From Candidatus Brachythrix odensensis (lineage in GTDB: Bacteria; Chloroflexota; Anaerolineae; J036; Brachytrichaceae): a stretch of 64,000 bases of DNA. A model generated the notes under the pieces. The model was not told the origin of the DNA and did no database searches. It saw only the letters and a list, made by a program, of their open reading frames with translations. The stretch lies in assembly GCA_016714465.1 (NCBI GenBank), contig JADKDT010000005.1:186001-250000 (forward strand), given 5' to 3'. The position numbers and the translations under genes were made by a program. This document shows positions 40,736-48,498 of this stretch, piece after piece (the first letter of the stretch is position 1; every line of letters starts with the position of its first letter).

Positions 40736-41854
40736 ATGAAAGTCCTACAGGTCTACAAGGATTACTGGCCGGTGGTGGGCGGGATGGAGAACCACATCCG
40801 CCTGATCTGCCGCGGGCTGTTGGCCCGCCATCCCGACATCGAGCCGACCGTGCTGGTGACCAACCCCGGCCGTCAGACCGTCGAGGAGCGCATCGACGGG
40901 GTGCGGGTGATCAAGGCCGGGCGGCTGGCGAATGTGTCCTCGGCCCCGATCAGCCTGGCGCTGTTCACCTGGATGCGCCGGCTCGAGGCCGACGTCATCC
41001 ATCTGCATTTTCCTTACCCGATCGGCGAGCTGGCTTACCTGGCGGCCGGGCGCGGGCGGCCGATGGTGATGACCTATCACAGCGACATCGTGCGCCAGAA
41101 GGTGCTGATGCGCTTCTACAAGCCGTTCTGGCGGGTGGTGCTCCAACGGGCGAAGGTGATCTGCGTCTCGAACCCGAACTACATCCAGACCTCGGACTAT
41201 CTGCGCCCGCACGCCGCCAAGTGCCGGGTGATCCCGCATGGGGCGGATCTGGGCCAGTTCGCGCCAACGCCCGAGATCATGGCCCGGGCGGCGGCGATCC
41301 GGGCCGAAGCCGGCGCGCCGATCGTCTTCTTCGCGGGGTTGCTGCGGTATTACAAGGGCGCCCAGTATTTGATCGAGGCGATGGCCCGGGTGCCGGGGGC
41401 GAAGCTGCTCATCGCCGGGGCCGGCCCGATGGGCGCGGAATGGCAGGCGCTGGCGGCCCGGCTGGGGCTCGGCGAGCGGGTCAAGTTTCTGGGCCGGGTG
41501 AGTGATGCCGAACTCAGGGCGCTGTATCACGCCTGCGACGTGTTCTGCCTGCCCTCGATCCATCGCAGCGAGTCGTGGGGGGCGGTCCAGGTCGAGGCCC
41601 TGGCCTGCGGCAAACCGGTGGTCTCGACCGAGCTGGGCACGGGCACGAGCTGGGTGAACCAGGACGGCCAGACCGGGATCGTGGTCCCGCCGATGGATGC
41701 CGGGGCGCTGGCCGGCGCGCTCAACCGCCTGCTGGGCGATCCCGAGCTGCGCGCGCGGTATGGGGCCGCGGCGTCCCTGCGCGCGGCGCAGGAGTTGGAT
41801 GCCGATGTGATGGTGGATCGGTATGCGGCGGTGTGGGGGATCCGGATTGGGTGA
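40736..41854 (+). CDS. glycosyltransferase family 4 (GT-B)
   Basis: A 372-residue GT-B enzyme. The N-terminal domain begins VLQVYKDYWPVVGGMENHI (the acceptor-side glycine loop). The C-terminal donor domain has FFAGLLRYYKGAQYLIEAM, and the motif ESWGAVQVEALACGKPVVSTE (~280-300) contains the ExxxxxxxE retaining signature. It forms an extracellular or lipid-linked glycosidic bond together with the upstream glycosyltransferase and sugar nucleotide enzyme. TATGCT lies at 40722-40727, 8 nt before the ATG, so a short leader is possible. Donor and acceptor are unknown. Confidence 0.88.
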   Translation: MKVLQVYKDYWPVVGGMENHIRLICRGLLARHPDIEPTVLVTNPGRQTVEERIDGVRVIKAGRLANVSSAPISLALFTWMRRLEADVIHLHFPYPIGELAYLAAGRGRPMVMTYHSDIVRQKVLMRFYKPFWRVVLQRAKVICVSNPNYIQTSDYLRPHAAKCRVIPHGADLGQFAPTPEIMARAAAIRAEAGAPIVFFAGLLRYYKGAQYLIEAMARVPGAKLLIAGAGPMGAEWQALAARLGLGERVKFLGRVSDAELRALYHACDVFCLPSIHRSESWGAVQVEALACGKPVVSTELGTGTSWVNQDGQTGIVVPPMDAGALAGALNRLLGDPELRARYGAAASLRAAQELDADVMVDRYAAVWGIRIG

Positions 41855-41863
41855 CAGGGATTG

Positions 41864-41898
41864 CGCGATAGGTGATGCGGTCCGCATCACCTATCGCG
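41864..41898. repeat. 17-bp hairpin after glycosyltransferase stop
   Basis: CGCGATAGGTGATGCGG (41864-41880), a single T, and the complement (41882-41898). It begins 9 nt after the stop codon and is immediately followed by the poly-G block. Confidence 0.85.
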
Positions 41899-41900
41899 AA

Positions 41901-42096
41901 CCCCGCCGGCGGGGGGGCGCCGCGGGGGGGGGGGAACCGGCGGGGGGGGGGGGGGGGGGGGGGGGGGGCGGGGGGGTTTTCGGGGGTGGGGGGGGGGGGG
42001 GGGCGGGGGGGCGCGCGGCGGGGGCCGGGGGGGGGGGGGGGGGCGCCGGGGGGGGCGGGGCGCGGCGGCGGGCGGGGGGGGGGGGGGGGGGGGGCC
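41901..42096. other. poly-G-rich block, likely sequencing artifact
   Basis: About 195 bp are almost all G (runs of 27 G at 41942-41968 and 21 G at 42074-42094) with sparse C, T or A. Such composition is not seen elsewhere in the window and would be extreme for a real locus. It lies directly after a hairpin and next to the era stop. Long G runs are typical of two-colour sequencing chemistry when signal is lost. No ORF in this stretch should be treated as real. Confidence 0.8.
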
Positions 42097-42100
42097 CCCC

Positions 42101-43006
42101 TCACGAATCCAACCCCACCAACCGATCCACCCAGGTCTCGTCGTGGCGCCACGAGTCGCGGACCTTGACCCACAGCTCGAGAAACACCCGCGCGCCGGTG
42201 TCCTCTTCGATCGACTTGCGCGCGCCGGCCCCGATCTTCTTCAGCATTGCTCCGCCCTTGCCGATCAGGATCCCCTTCTGCGAGTCGCGCTCGACGTAGA
42301 TCGTGGCGACGACGTGCAGGGCCCCGCCCTTGCGCGCCTCCCATTCGTCGACCACGCACGCGACCGCGTGCGGGACTTCCTCGTTCAAATGGATCAGGGC
42401 CTGCTCACGAATATACTCGGCGGCCATGATGTGTTGGGTCTGATCGGTGTGCTGATCGGACGGGTAATACTCCGGGCCCTCGGGCAGCACCGCCACCATC
42501 ATCTCGAGCAGCTTGTCCAGGTTGTCCCCGCGCGTGCCGCTGGTCAGCATCGTCGCCGCTTCGCTGCCAAAGAGCTCCTGATACTGGCGGACATGCTCGA
42601 CGACAAAGCGCGGGTCGAGCCGGTCGGCTTTGTTGAGGGCCAGAAACTTGGGCTGACGCGACTCGGCGATGCGGGCCATCACGTGCTTGTCGGCTGGCCC
42701 GAGCGCCTCGCTCACATCGACCACAAACAGAATCGCGTCGCAGTCGCCCAGGGCGGCCTCGGCCTCGCGCATCATGAAGCGGTTGAGCGCCTCGCGCGGC
42801 TGGTGGATGCCGGGCGTGTCCAGAAACAGAATCTGGGCGTCGGGGCGCGACAGCACCCCCAGGATGCGCCGGCGGGTGGTCTGGGGTTTGGGCGAGACGA
42901 TGGCGACCTTGCGCCCGACCAGGGCGTTGACCAGGGTGCTTTTCCCCACGTTGGGCCGGCCCACGACGGCGACATAGCCGGAGCGATGGGGAATTTCGTT
43001 TGTCAT
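42101..43006 (-). CDS. era: GTPase Era
   Basis: A 301-residue GTPase. G1 is VGRPNVGKST (~16-25), switch I and the QTTRRRILG G2 region follow, G3 is DTPGIHQ (~63-69), and G4 is NKAD (~129). A C-terminal KH domain (VERDSQKGILIGKGGAMLKKIG) binds 16S rRNA near its 3' end. Era helps mature the small ribosomal subunit. The ATG at 43004-43006 overlaps the upstream fused FAD/FeS stop (43003-43005), and the native 5' boundary of the protein fits the family. The stop codon abuts the poly-G block, so its last residues deserve caution. Confidence 0.95.
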   Translation of the reverse strand: MTNEIPHRSGYVAVVGRPNVGKSTLVNALVGRKVAIVSPKPQTTRRRILGVLSRPDAQILFLDTPGIHQPREALNRFMMREAEAALGDCDAILFVVDVSEALGPADKHVMARIAESRQPKFLALNKADRLDPRFVVEHVRQYQELFGSEAATMLTSGTRGDNLDKLLEMMVAVLPEGPEYYPSDQHTDQTQHIMAAEYIREQALIHLNEEVPHAVACVVDEWEARKGGALHVVATIYVERDSQKGILIGKGGAMLKKIGAGARKSIEEDTGARVFLELWVKVRDSWRHDETWVDRLVGLDS

Positions 43007-44397
43007 GCGGGTTGGCCCGCTCCCGCGGCCAGATCGAATGCTTCGAGAATCTTGTAGTAGCCGGTGCAGCGGCACAGATTGCCGCTGATCGCTTCCTTGA
43101 CCTGCTCGCGCGTGGGCGCTGCGTGCTCGGCCAGCAGGGTCGCCCCGGACAGGATCAGCCCGGGTGTGCAATACCCGCACTGGACCGCGCCGGCCGCGAT
43201 GAAGGCCTTCTGCAGCGGGTGCAGGCCGTCGCCGTCGTCCGGCCCGAGGGCGGCTACGCCCTCGATCGTGACCACGTCGGCCCCGAGCGCGCGCTCGGCC
43301 GGGACGAGACAGCTCATCACTGCCTTGCCGTCCAACAAAACCGTGCAAGAGCCGCATTCGCCCTCGGCGCAGCCTTCCTTCGTGCCGGTCAGCCCGGCGT
43401 CCTCGCGCAGGGCGCGCAGCAGGCTTTTCTCGTGGACGGTCGACCAGTCGACGGCCACGCCGTTGACGACCGCGAAATCCCCAGCCAACTGGCCGGGCGT
43501 CTCGCCCATCCACAACAGGGCCGGCGTTTCAGCCGGCTCGGGCGCGTCCGCGAGGATCGCCCGCAGGGCGCGGGCAACGAGCACGCCGACCATGTCGAGC
43601 CGGTATTCGGCGCTGGCCCGCACATCGCTGATGGGGTGCGCGGCGGCCCTGGCCAGCTTGGCCGCAGCCGCGATGGCGGCGTCCCCGAGCCGGCCGCCGA
43701 CCAGGGCGGCCTCGGCCTCGGGCACCCGGACGATGGTCGGGGTGACCGCCCCCAGCGCGATTCGGGCCCGGGTGATGCGCCCGGCGCTGTCGCGGGCGAT
43801 GGTCACGGCGGTGTTGACGAGCGAGATGGCCTGGGCCCGGCGCAGGCCGAGCTTGATCCAGGCCCCGCGCTCATCCTCGGCCAACGCGGCAAAGGCGATA
43901 TCAGTCAACATCTCGTCGGGCCGCATCACGGTCTTGCGCACGCCGGTGTAGAAGTCGCGTAGCGCGACGACGCGCTGGCCTTGTACCGAGCGCAGGGTGA
44001 CCTCGGCGTCGAGGGCCATCAGGGCGGTGATGCTGTCGTTGGCGGGCGAGGCGGTGATCAGATTGCCGGCGACCGTGCCGCGGTTGCGGATCTGCGGCGC
44101 GCCGATCTCGCGGCAGGCCAAAGCAAGCGGCGCCGCGGCGGTGCGCAGGCGCGGGTCGGCGACGACCTGGGCGTGGGTGACCAGCGGGCCGAGGTGGACG
44201 ATGCCGGCGTCGATTGAAATGCCATCCAGCCCGGGCAGGCGCGAGATATCGATCAGCGCGCAGGGCGCGCGCACACCCAGATCGAGCTCGATCAGCAGGT
44301 CGGTCCCGCCGGCGATCAGGCGCGCGTTGGGCGCGCGCGCAGCCAGCGCTTCCAAGGCCTCGTCCAGGGAGGCCGGGGCAAGATAGTCAGTCCACAT
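43003..44397 (-). CDS. fused FAD-binding and 2Fe-2S subunits of xanthine dehydrogenase-type molybdenum hydroxylase
   Basis: A 464-residue fusion. The FAD part (1-290) has LIAGGTDLLIELDLG (~29-43) and GAPQIRNRGTVAGNLITASP (~98-117). The 2Fe-2S part has EGCAEGECGSCTVLLDG (~348-364) and the second cluster VQCGYCTPGLILSG (~408-421) with NLCRCTGYYKI, so both [2Fe-2S] sites have their Cys ligands. In most bacteria these are separate CoxM/CoxS or XdhB/XdhC chains. The large molybdopterin subunit needed for activity is absent from the region I can see; a poly-G block lies upstream. The start is ATG at 44397; the longer frame enters G-rich sequence. Its last nucleotides overlap the era start. Confidence 0.88.
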   Translation of the reverse strand: MWTDYLAPASLDEALEALAARAPNARLIAGGTDLLIELDLGVRAPCALIDISRLPGLDGISIDAGIVHLGPLVTHAQVVADPRLRTAAAPLALACREIGAPQIRNRGTVAGNLITASPANDSITALMALDAEVTLRSVQGQRVVALRDFYTGVRKTVMRPDEMLTDIAFAALAEDERGAWIKLGLRRAQAISLVNTAVTIARDSAGRITRARIALGAVTPTIVRVPEAEAALVGGRLGDAAIAAAAKLARAAAHPISDVRASAEYRLDMVGVLVARALRAILADAPEPAETPALLWMGETPGQLAGDFAVVNGVAVDWSTVHEKSLLRALREDAGLTGTKEGCAEGECGSCTVLLDGKAVMSCLVPAERALGADVVTIEGVAALGPDDGDGLHPLQKAFIAAGAVQCGYCTPGLILSGATLLAEHAAPTREQVKEAISGNLCRCTGYYKILEAFDLAAGAGQPA

Positions 44398-44548
44398 CAA
44401 AGAGATTGTAATGCCCACGCGCTTCATGCGGGACGCCCTGAAGGAGACTGGTCCCCGGCCCGTCGCCCCTTTTGGGGCCGGCCAGGGGGGGCCCCTATCG
44501 GTGGCCGAATTCCAGCCGCAACGCCGGCCTCCCCCAGCGGTTCCCAAT

Positions 44549-44609
44549 GGGGGGGGGGCAGGTGGGGGGGGTGGGTGGGGGGGGGGGCGGGGGGGGGGGG
44601 GGGGGGGGC
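44549..44609. other. second poly-G block
   Basis: About 61 bp almost all G, with a run of 21 G at 44589-44609. It shares the character of the block at 41901-42096 and lies upstream of the fused FAD/FeS gene. It is likely to be a base-calling artifact or a collapsed gap. Confidence 0.75.
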
Positions 44610-45105
44610 CCCGCGCCCAGCCGGCCGAGGTCGAGATCACGACACACTGATCACCACGCGACGACAATTACCGCGATTCGCGCCCATCACCGGTGCCTTA
44701 GTCAGCACAAACCGGCGGGGACGCGGTCTGCCACGTTGTTGGGGAGCGAACACCGGCTATGCGCTGGCGTCGCCGCAAACGCGCGACATAGTCCCCCCCC
44801 TCCCCAGCGCCGGAAGCCTCCACCCGTAGCCCCGGGACCCGTTCCGGCAAAAAATGGACCGTCGCCAGGCTTCAGGGCGACACACCGGGAACAACCCCAC
44901 CAGACACGTACACGGTGATCAGGCGCCGACGCATCTTTGCGATTTGTTGGGGCGGATAGGTGTAGACCTTCACTTCGACAAGACCTCATTCGCGCATGCG
45001 TATCGAACAACGATGAAGTATAAGCGCGAATGGAGCGCTGACGACACATACAGCGTCGTGGCTGATACGACAATGGGCCGGCCCTGATAGGGCCGAATGA
45101 GATAG

Positions 45106-45124
45106 CCCAGGGCGAAGCCCTGGG
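45106..45124. repeat. CCCAGGGCGAAGCCCTGGG hairpin cluster
   Basis: CCCAGGGC-GAA-GCCCTGGG is a perfect 8-bp stem, followed by GCCCT-GAA-AGGGC (45148-45160). Around them are GATAGCCCAGGGC and AGGATGAGCCCTGAAAGGGC sequences that look like a known type of intergenic repeat; no search was run. Confidence 0.75.
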
Positions 45125-45320
45125 TTGCGGCACCAAACGCAGGATGAGCCCTGAAAGGGCGCAATAGCGTGGCGGGCGAACCGGCGGCAAGCCCGCGCAG
45201 CGCCCTCGGGGGCGGGTGGGTGTCGGTTCCCTGGCTTCGCCTGGGCTCTTGCCTTCGGGGCCGGGGGGCGTTACTCAGTGTCCCCCCGCGCGGGTCTCGC
45301 CCAGGCATAGCGCACCGGCG

Positions 45321-45409
45321 GAGCGCGGGCGTCTTGCCCGCGCGATCGCGGCTGAGCGTGGCGTTCGTCGGTGTTCCCCCTGGACCGCGCGGGCGAGACG
45401 CCCGCGCTC
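45321..45409. repeat. GAGCGCGGGCGTCT inverted repeat
   Basis: Arms 45321-45344 and 45386-45409 pair over 24 bp with one G:U. The arm reads GAGCGCGGGCGTCTTGCCCG. It lies 27 nt past the 3' end of the minus-strand GNAT gene (stop at 45437). Confidence 0.85.
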
Positions 45410-45436
45410 CCAAATGTCGCGATCGCGGCCGAGCGC

Positions 45437-46369
45437 CTACGTGCTGACCGGTTTGAGCGCCAACTCATACAGAAACCAGTGCTTCCGCGCGCATGGCCCG
45501 AGCTTCTCGTACAGCGCATTGGCTCGATCACCGTAACCGGTGATGTAGGCCCGCTCGATCCCGCTTCGGCGCAAACGGTGGAAGCACTCCCGGATCACCG
45601 ACTCGGCCAGCCCCAGGCGGCGGTAACGGGCGTGGGTGCAGACCTTCTCGACCTCGGCCATCTGCGCTTCCGGGTCGGCGAAGCCCACGCAGGTGGACAC
45701 GTGCGCGCCGTCCGTGGCGATGACGGATAGATCGAAGGCCGGGTTGTAGGCTGGGCTCTCACGGTTGTACTCGAACCTGAGCAGGTCGAGGGCGCTGACC
45801 TGATCCTCGTCATGAAATCCGCTCCGATACAGCAGCCCCTTGCTGCGCCAATCGCTGTTCTCGAGCATGTCGACGATGCGATATCCCGGGCGTAGACCCA
45901 CGGGCCGGGTCGCCTGCGCCGTCAGGTCATAAACCCGCGTGACGGCGACCTCGCCGCGGGAAATGAACCCCGCCCGCTCCAGCGCCTGCAGGGCCGCGGC
46001 CGGGCGGGCATGGACCTCGATCTTGAGCGTTCCATGGCGCGGCCCCCAGTGCGCGATCGTCCAGTCCAGGATGACGGCATACAGGTCTTCATGGCCCTCA
46101 CGGACAAGAATCGCGATGTCGCTCCCGCCATCTTCGGACAGCACAAAGCCGAGCAGCCGCCCGCCATCATCGAACCAGAGTTGGGCGTGTTTGCGAAAGA
46201 AGGAAGGGAAGTATTTCTGCTCGTGCCACAGACCGTATTTCCAGTCGCCCAGGCGGCTGAAGAGCCAGATAAAGTCATCCCGCTTTGCGGCGTAGTCTTC
46301 CTGCAGAAAGCGACCCATCTTCTCGAAGTCGTCGCGGGCGGGGTCGAACGGGCGGGTGTGGATGGGCAT
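45437..46369 (-). CDS. double-GNAT N-acetyltransferase-like protein
   Basis: A 310-residue protein with two GNAT-like domains. The N-terminal one starts MPIHTRPFDPARDDFEKMGRF and is degenerate. The C-terminal one has the acetyl-CoA-binding motif in the HARYRRLGLAESVIRECFHRL stretch (~240-260, Q/RxxGxA-like R-L-G-L-A) and the ending YITGYGDRANALYEKLGPC, typical of the family. It probably acetylates an unknown amine. It is divergent from the ArsR operon, with 219 bp between them and a palindrome in the middle. Confidence 0.82.
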   Translation of the reverse strand: MPIHTRPFDPARDDFEKMGRFLQEDYAAKRDDFIWLFSRLGDWKYGLWHEQKYFPSFFRKHAQLWFDDGGRLLGFVLSEDGGSDIAILVREGHEDLYAVILDWTIAHWGPRHGTLKIEVHARPAAALQALERAGFISRGEVAVTRVYDLTAQATRPVGLRPGYRIVDMLENSDWRSKGLLYRSGFHDEDQVSALDLLRFEYNRESPAYNPAFDLSVIATDGAHVSTCVGFADPEAQMAEVEKVCTHARYRRLGLAESVIRECFHRLRRSGIERAYITGYGDRANALYEKLGPCARKHWFLYELALKPVST

Positions 46370-46450
46370 CTTGCGCGCTCCCTGGCGCCGGGGTCATCGG
46401 GCGTCCCACTGAGTATCGCGCAAGGCCGGGTCGCGCGGGGATTTTCCCCG

Positions 46451-46527
46451 GCGAACACCCTAAAGGTGGGCCCGCTTAAGCTTCACCCTGTCACACGCCG
46501 ACGCGGGCCCACCTTTAGGGTGTTCGC
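46451..46527. repeat. ACCCTAAAGGTGGGCCC inverted repeat, copy 2
   Basis: Arms 46451-46475 and 46503-46527 are perfect 25-bp complements (GCGAACACCCTAAAGGTGGG...). It lies between divergent GNAT and ArsR genes, about 21 nt upstream of the ArsR -35 box. Copy 1 at 20152-20227 has the same ACCCTAAAGGT arms, and its spacer is unrelated. Confidence 0.88.
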
Positions 46528-46548
46528 TGTGAAGCCGAAATCGAGGAC

Positions 46549-46577
46549 TTGACAAACACCGCCCGGCGTGTTATATA
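46549..46577 (+). promoter_or_regulatory. sigma70-type promoter of the ArsR operon
   Basis: TTGACA (46549-46554), 17-nt spacer, TATATA (46572-46577). The start codon at 46589 follows after only 11 nt, so the predicted transcript has a leader of about 5 nt. Confidence 0.78.
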
Positions 46578-46590
46578 ACCACTTGGTTAT
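46575..46590. promoter_or_regulatory. ATAACCA-CT-TGGTTAT operator, overlapping -10 box and start codon
   Basis: A 7-bp perfect inverted repeat with a 2-nt spacer. It overlaps the end of the -10 box and the first bases of the ArsR ATG. The sequence has the AACCAnnTGGTT style expected of ArsR-type repressors of SRPBCC operons. Autoregulation by the ArsR product is likely. Confidence 0.65.
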
Positions 46591-46939
46591 GAAATCCAGC
46601 AGTCCGGTTCCAATCGAATCAGCTCAGCTCGACGCGACTTTCGCCGCGCTGGCCGACCCCACCCGGCGGGCGATCCTGTCCAGGCTCGCCCTGGGCGAGG
46701 CGTCGGTGATGGAACTGGCCGAGCCGTTCGCCATCAGCCAACCCGCGATCTCCAAACACATCAAGGTGTTGGAGCGGGCGGGCCTGATCTCGCGCGGGCG
46801 CGACGCGCAGCGCCGGCCGTGCCGCATCGACGCCCGGGCGCTGGCGGAGGCCGACACCTGGCTCGAGCGCTACCGGCGTTTGTGGGAGGGCAACTACCGC
46901 CGCCTGGATGCCTTGCTCGACGAATTGAAATCGTCCTAG
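46589..46939 (+). CDS. ArsR-family winged-helix transcriptional regulator
   Basis: A 116-residue regulator with a winged helix: AALADPTRRAILSRLALGEASVMELAEPFAISQPAISKHIKVLERAGLISR (~20-70). There is no Cys-rich metal site, so it is a non-metal type, as in many regulators located next to AHSA1/SRPBCC proteins. The ATG at 46589 is used, because the open frame's upstream GTG at 46568 lies inside the -10 region. The mRNA is predicted to be nearly leaderless. It would repress its own operon through the operator at 46575-46590. SRPBCC, DUF1801 and VOC proteins follow. Confidence 0.92.
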   Translation: MKSSSPVPIESAQLDATFAALADPTRRAILSRLALGEASVMELAEPFAISQPAISKHIKVLERAGLISRGRDAQRRPCRIDARALAEADTWLERYRRLWEGNYRRLDALLDELKSS

Positions 46940-46976
46940 AAGCTGTCCGCGCCGAAACGCGCAGGGAGAACACGAT

Positions 46977-47456
46977 ATGACAAATGCCTTGACGATCACA
47001 ACCCCCACCGACCGCACGGTCACCCTGACCCGCGTATTCGACGCGCCCCGCAGCCGGGTGTTTGACTGCTACACCAAGCCCGAGTTGGTCCGGCGCTGGC
47101 TGCTCGGCCCGCCCGGTTGGTCGTTCCTGGTCTGCGAAATCGATCTGCGGGTCGGCGGGTCATATCGCTACGTGTGGCAGGACCCCGGCGGGGCGAGCAT
47201 GGGCATGCGCGGCGTATACCGCGAGATCGTGCCGCCCGAGCGGATCGTCGATGCCCAATTGTTCGACGAGGACTGGACCGGCGGCGAGACGGTCGGAACG
47301 CTGGTCCTGGTCGAGCAGGGCGGCAAGACCACCGTGACCACGACCATCGCCTATGCGTCCACCCAGGCCCGCGATGCGGCCCTGCGCACGGGCATGGCCG
47401 AGGGCATGGGCGCGAGCTTCGACCAGCTCGCCGAATACCTGGCGTCACTCGCGTAA
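46977..47456 (+). CDS. SRPBCC/AHSA1-family protein
   Basis: A 159-residue START/Bet v1-like protein. It opens with LTRVFDAPRSRVFDCYTKPELVRRWLLGPPGW, the typical first strand plus helix, then YRYVWQDPGGASMGMRGVYREIVPPERIVDAQLF, and ends in a long helix (GMAEGMGASFDQLAEYLASL). It is a hydrophobic ligand-binding or chaperone-like fold. These proteins often follow ArsR regulators, and the pair is thought to sense or detoxify small compounds. It lies 37 nt after the ArsR stop. Confidence 0.9.
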   Translation: MTNALTITTPTDRTVTLTRVFDAPRSRVFDCYTKPELVRRWLLGPPGWSFLVCEIDLRVGGSYRYVWQDPGGASMGMRGVYREIVPPERIVDAQLFDEDWTGGETVGTLVLVEQGGKTTVTTTIAYASTQARDAALRTGMAEGMGASFDQLAEYLASLA

Positions 47457-47465
47457 TCCTTGACC

Positions 47466-47897
47466 ATGCCGACCCTGAAAACCAGCCTGACCCTGCCCAG
47501 CGAGCCCGACAAAGTCGATGCGTGGATGGATGCCCTCGACCATCCTCTGAAGCCCGTCGCCCAGGCCTTGCGAACTCTCATCCTGCGGGCCGACACGACC
47601 GTCGGCGAGCACATCAAGTGGAATCATCCGGCCTTCTTCTACACCGGCGAGATGCAGCCCTTCAATCCGAAGGAATACAAGCGCTACCTCATCATCTTCA
47701 ACCTGCATAGCAAGGATGGCGGCGTGCTGCTCGTTTTTCCACATGGCGCCGGCGCAGCCGATCCCACCGGACTGCTCTCGGGCGACTACGCCGATGGGCG
47801 CCGGCTCGCCCGGTTTCACACCCTGGCGGAGGTCACCGCCGCGAAGAAGCCGCTTGCGAACATCATCAAGTCACTCATTCGCCAGGCCAATCACTAG
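47466..47897 (+). CDS. DUF1801-domain protein
   Basis: A 143-residue small protein with the DUF1801/YdhG-like pattern: DKVDAWMDALDHPLKPVAQALRTLILRADTTVGEHIKWNHPAFFYTG. The fold is unknown in function but commonly sits with SRPBCC and VOC proteins. The ATG at 47466 is used (a TTG at 47460 is also in frame). It lies 9 nt after the SRPBCC stop. A hairpin follows 5 nt after its stop. Confidence 0.85.
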   Translation: MPTLKTSLTLPSEPDKVDAWMDALDHPLKPVAQALRTLILRADTTVGEHIKWNHPAFFYTGEMQPFNPKEYKRYLIIFNLHSKDGGVLLVFPHGAGAADPTGLLSGDYADGRRLARFHTLAEVTAAKKPLANIIKSLIRQANH

Positions 47898-47902
47898 ATT
47901 CT

Positions 47903-47947
47903 TTCTGAAACGATATCCCCGGCGGAGCCGGGGATATCGTTTCAGAA
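47903..47947. repeat. 21-bp GATATCCCCGGC hairpin with GGA loop
   Basis: Arms 47903-47923 and 47927-47947 are perfect complements, TTCTGAAACGATATCCCCGG inward, with loop GGA. It lies between two genes of one predicted operon (DUF1801 stop 47897, VOC start 47965). It shares ACGATATCCCC with the copy at 32726. Confidence 0.9.
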
Positions 47948-47964
47948 TATTTTCGGAGAAGAAC

Positions 47965-48424
47965 ATGCAAACCATCACCCCGTTTCTGTGGTTCGACAAC
48001 AACCTCGAAGAGGCCCTGGCCTTCTACACATCGATCTTCAAGGACTCGGAGATCTTGAACGTCAACCGGCGCCGGCCCCGACGGCCCGCTCTTCATGGCG
48101 ACCTTCCGCTTGAATGGCCAAACGCTCATGGGCCTCAACGGCGGGCCGATGTACAAGTTCACCGAGGCCCTCTCGATGTTTGTGAGTGTCGAGACTCAGG
48201 ACGAGGTGGACCACCTGTGGGATTCGCTCTCGGCCGGGGGCGAGCTCCAGCAGTGCGGCTGGCTCAAGGACAAGTTCGGCCTGTCCTGGCAGATCGTCCC
48301 GACCGCGCTGGGCGAGCTCATGGGCGACCCCGACCCGGCCAGGTCCCAGCGGGTGATGCAGGCCATTCTGAAGATGGTCAAGATCGACATCCAGGCCCTG
48401 CGCGACGCGCACGCGGGCGGATAG
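47965..48424 (+). CDS. VOC-family (PhnB / 3-demethylubiquinone methyltransferase-like) protein (frameshifted)
   Basis: The gene is split in two frames. The first (ITPFLWFDNNLEEALAFYTSIF, to NVNR) is the typical start of the PhnB-like VOC group. The second (GAGPDGPLFMATFRLNGQTLMGLNGGP...DKFGLSWQIVPT, to 48424) is the rest of the same domain, including LNGGPMYKF. The shift is near 48072, with one extra or two missing bases. Restored length is about 150 residues. The members are not methyltransferases despite the historical name. ATG at 47965 has GGAGAAG about 6 nt upstream. The gene closes the ArsR operon. Confidence 0.82.
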
Positions 48425-48498
48425 CGGCGCGGACCCACTTGCTCTTGGAGCCCTGAACTGCACCACACGCGCCAAGTGCGCGCTGTCTAGGACCGTTT

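Larger units (their letters stand above)
44398..45436. other. about 1.04 kb with no recognised gene
   Basis: No convincing coding sequence was found. The stretch holds a second poly-G block (44549-44609), a possible GCCCCTTTTGGGGC hairpin at 44465-44478, unannotated sequence at 44640-45060 and a dense group of hairpin repeats at 45070-45430. A short frame at 45013-45087 encodes 24 residues and is not supported. A missing molybdopterin-subunit gene could have been here if the poly-G block hides sequence, but nothing supports that directly. Confidence 0.6.

Noticed and set aside
41823..42359. Gly- and Pro-rich proteins read from the poly-G block
   Set aside because: They result from the G run only, not from a coding signal. 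Treated as artifact.
44640..45430. Several 70-160-residue frames in the gene-free kilobase
   Set aside because: They are Arg/Pro-rich or built from repeat sequence, carry no motif and no ribosome-binding site. They may include remains of a gene but none can be supported.
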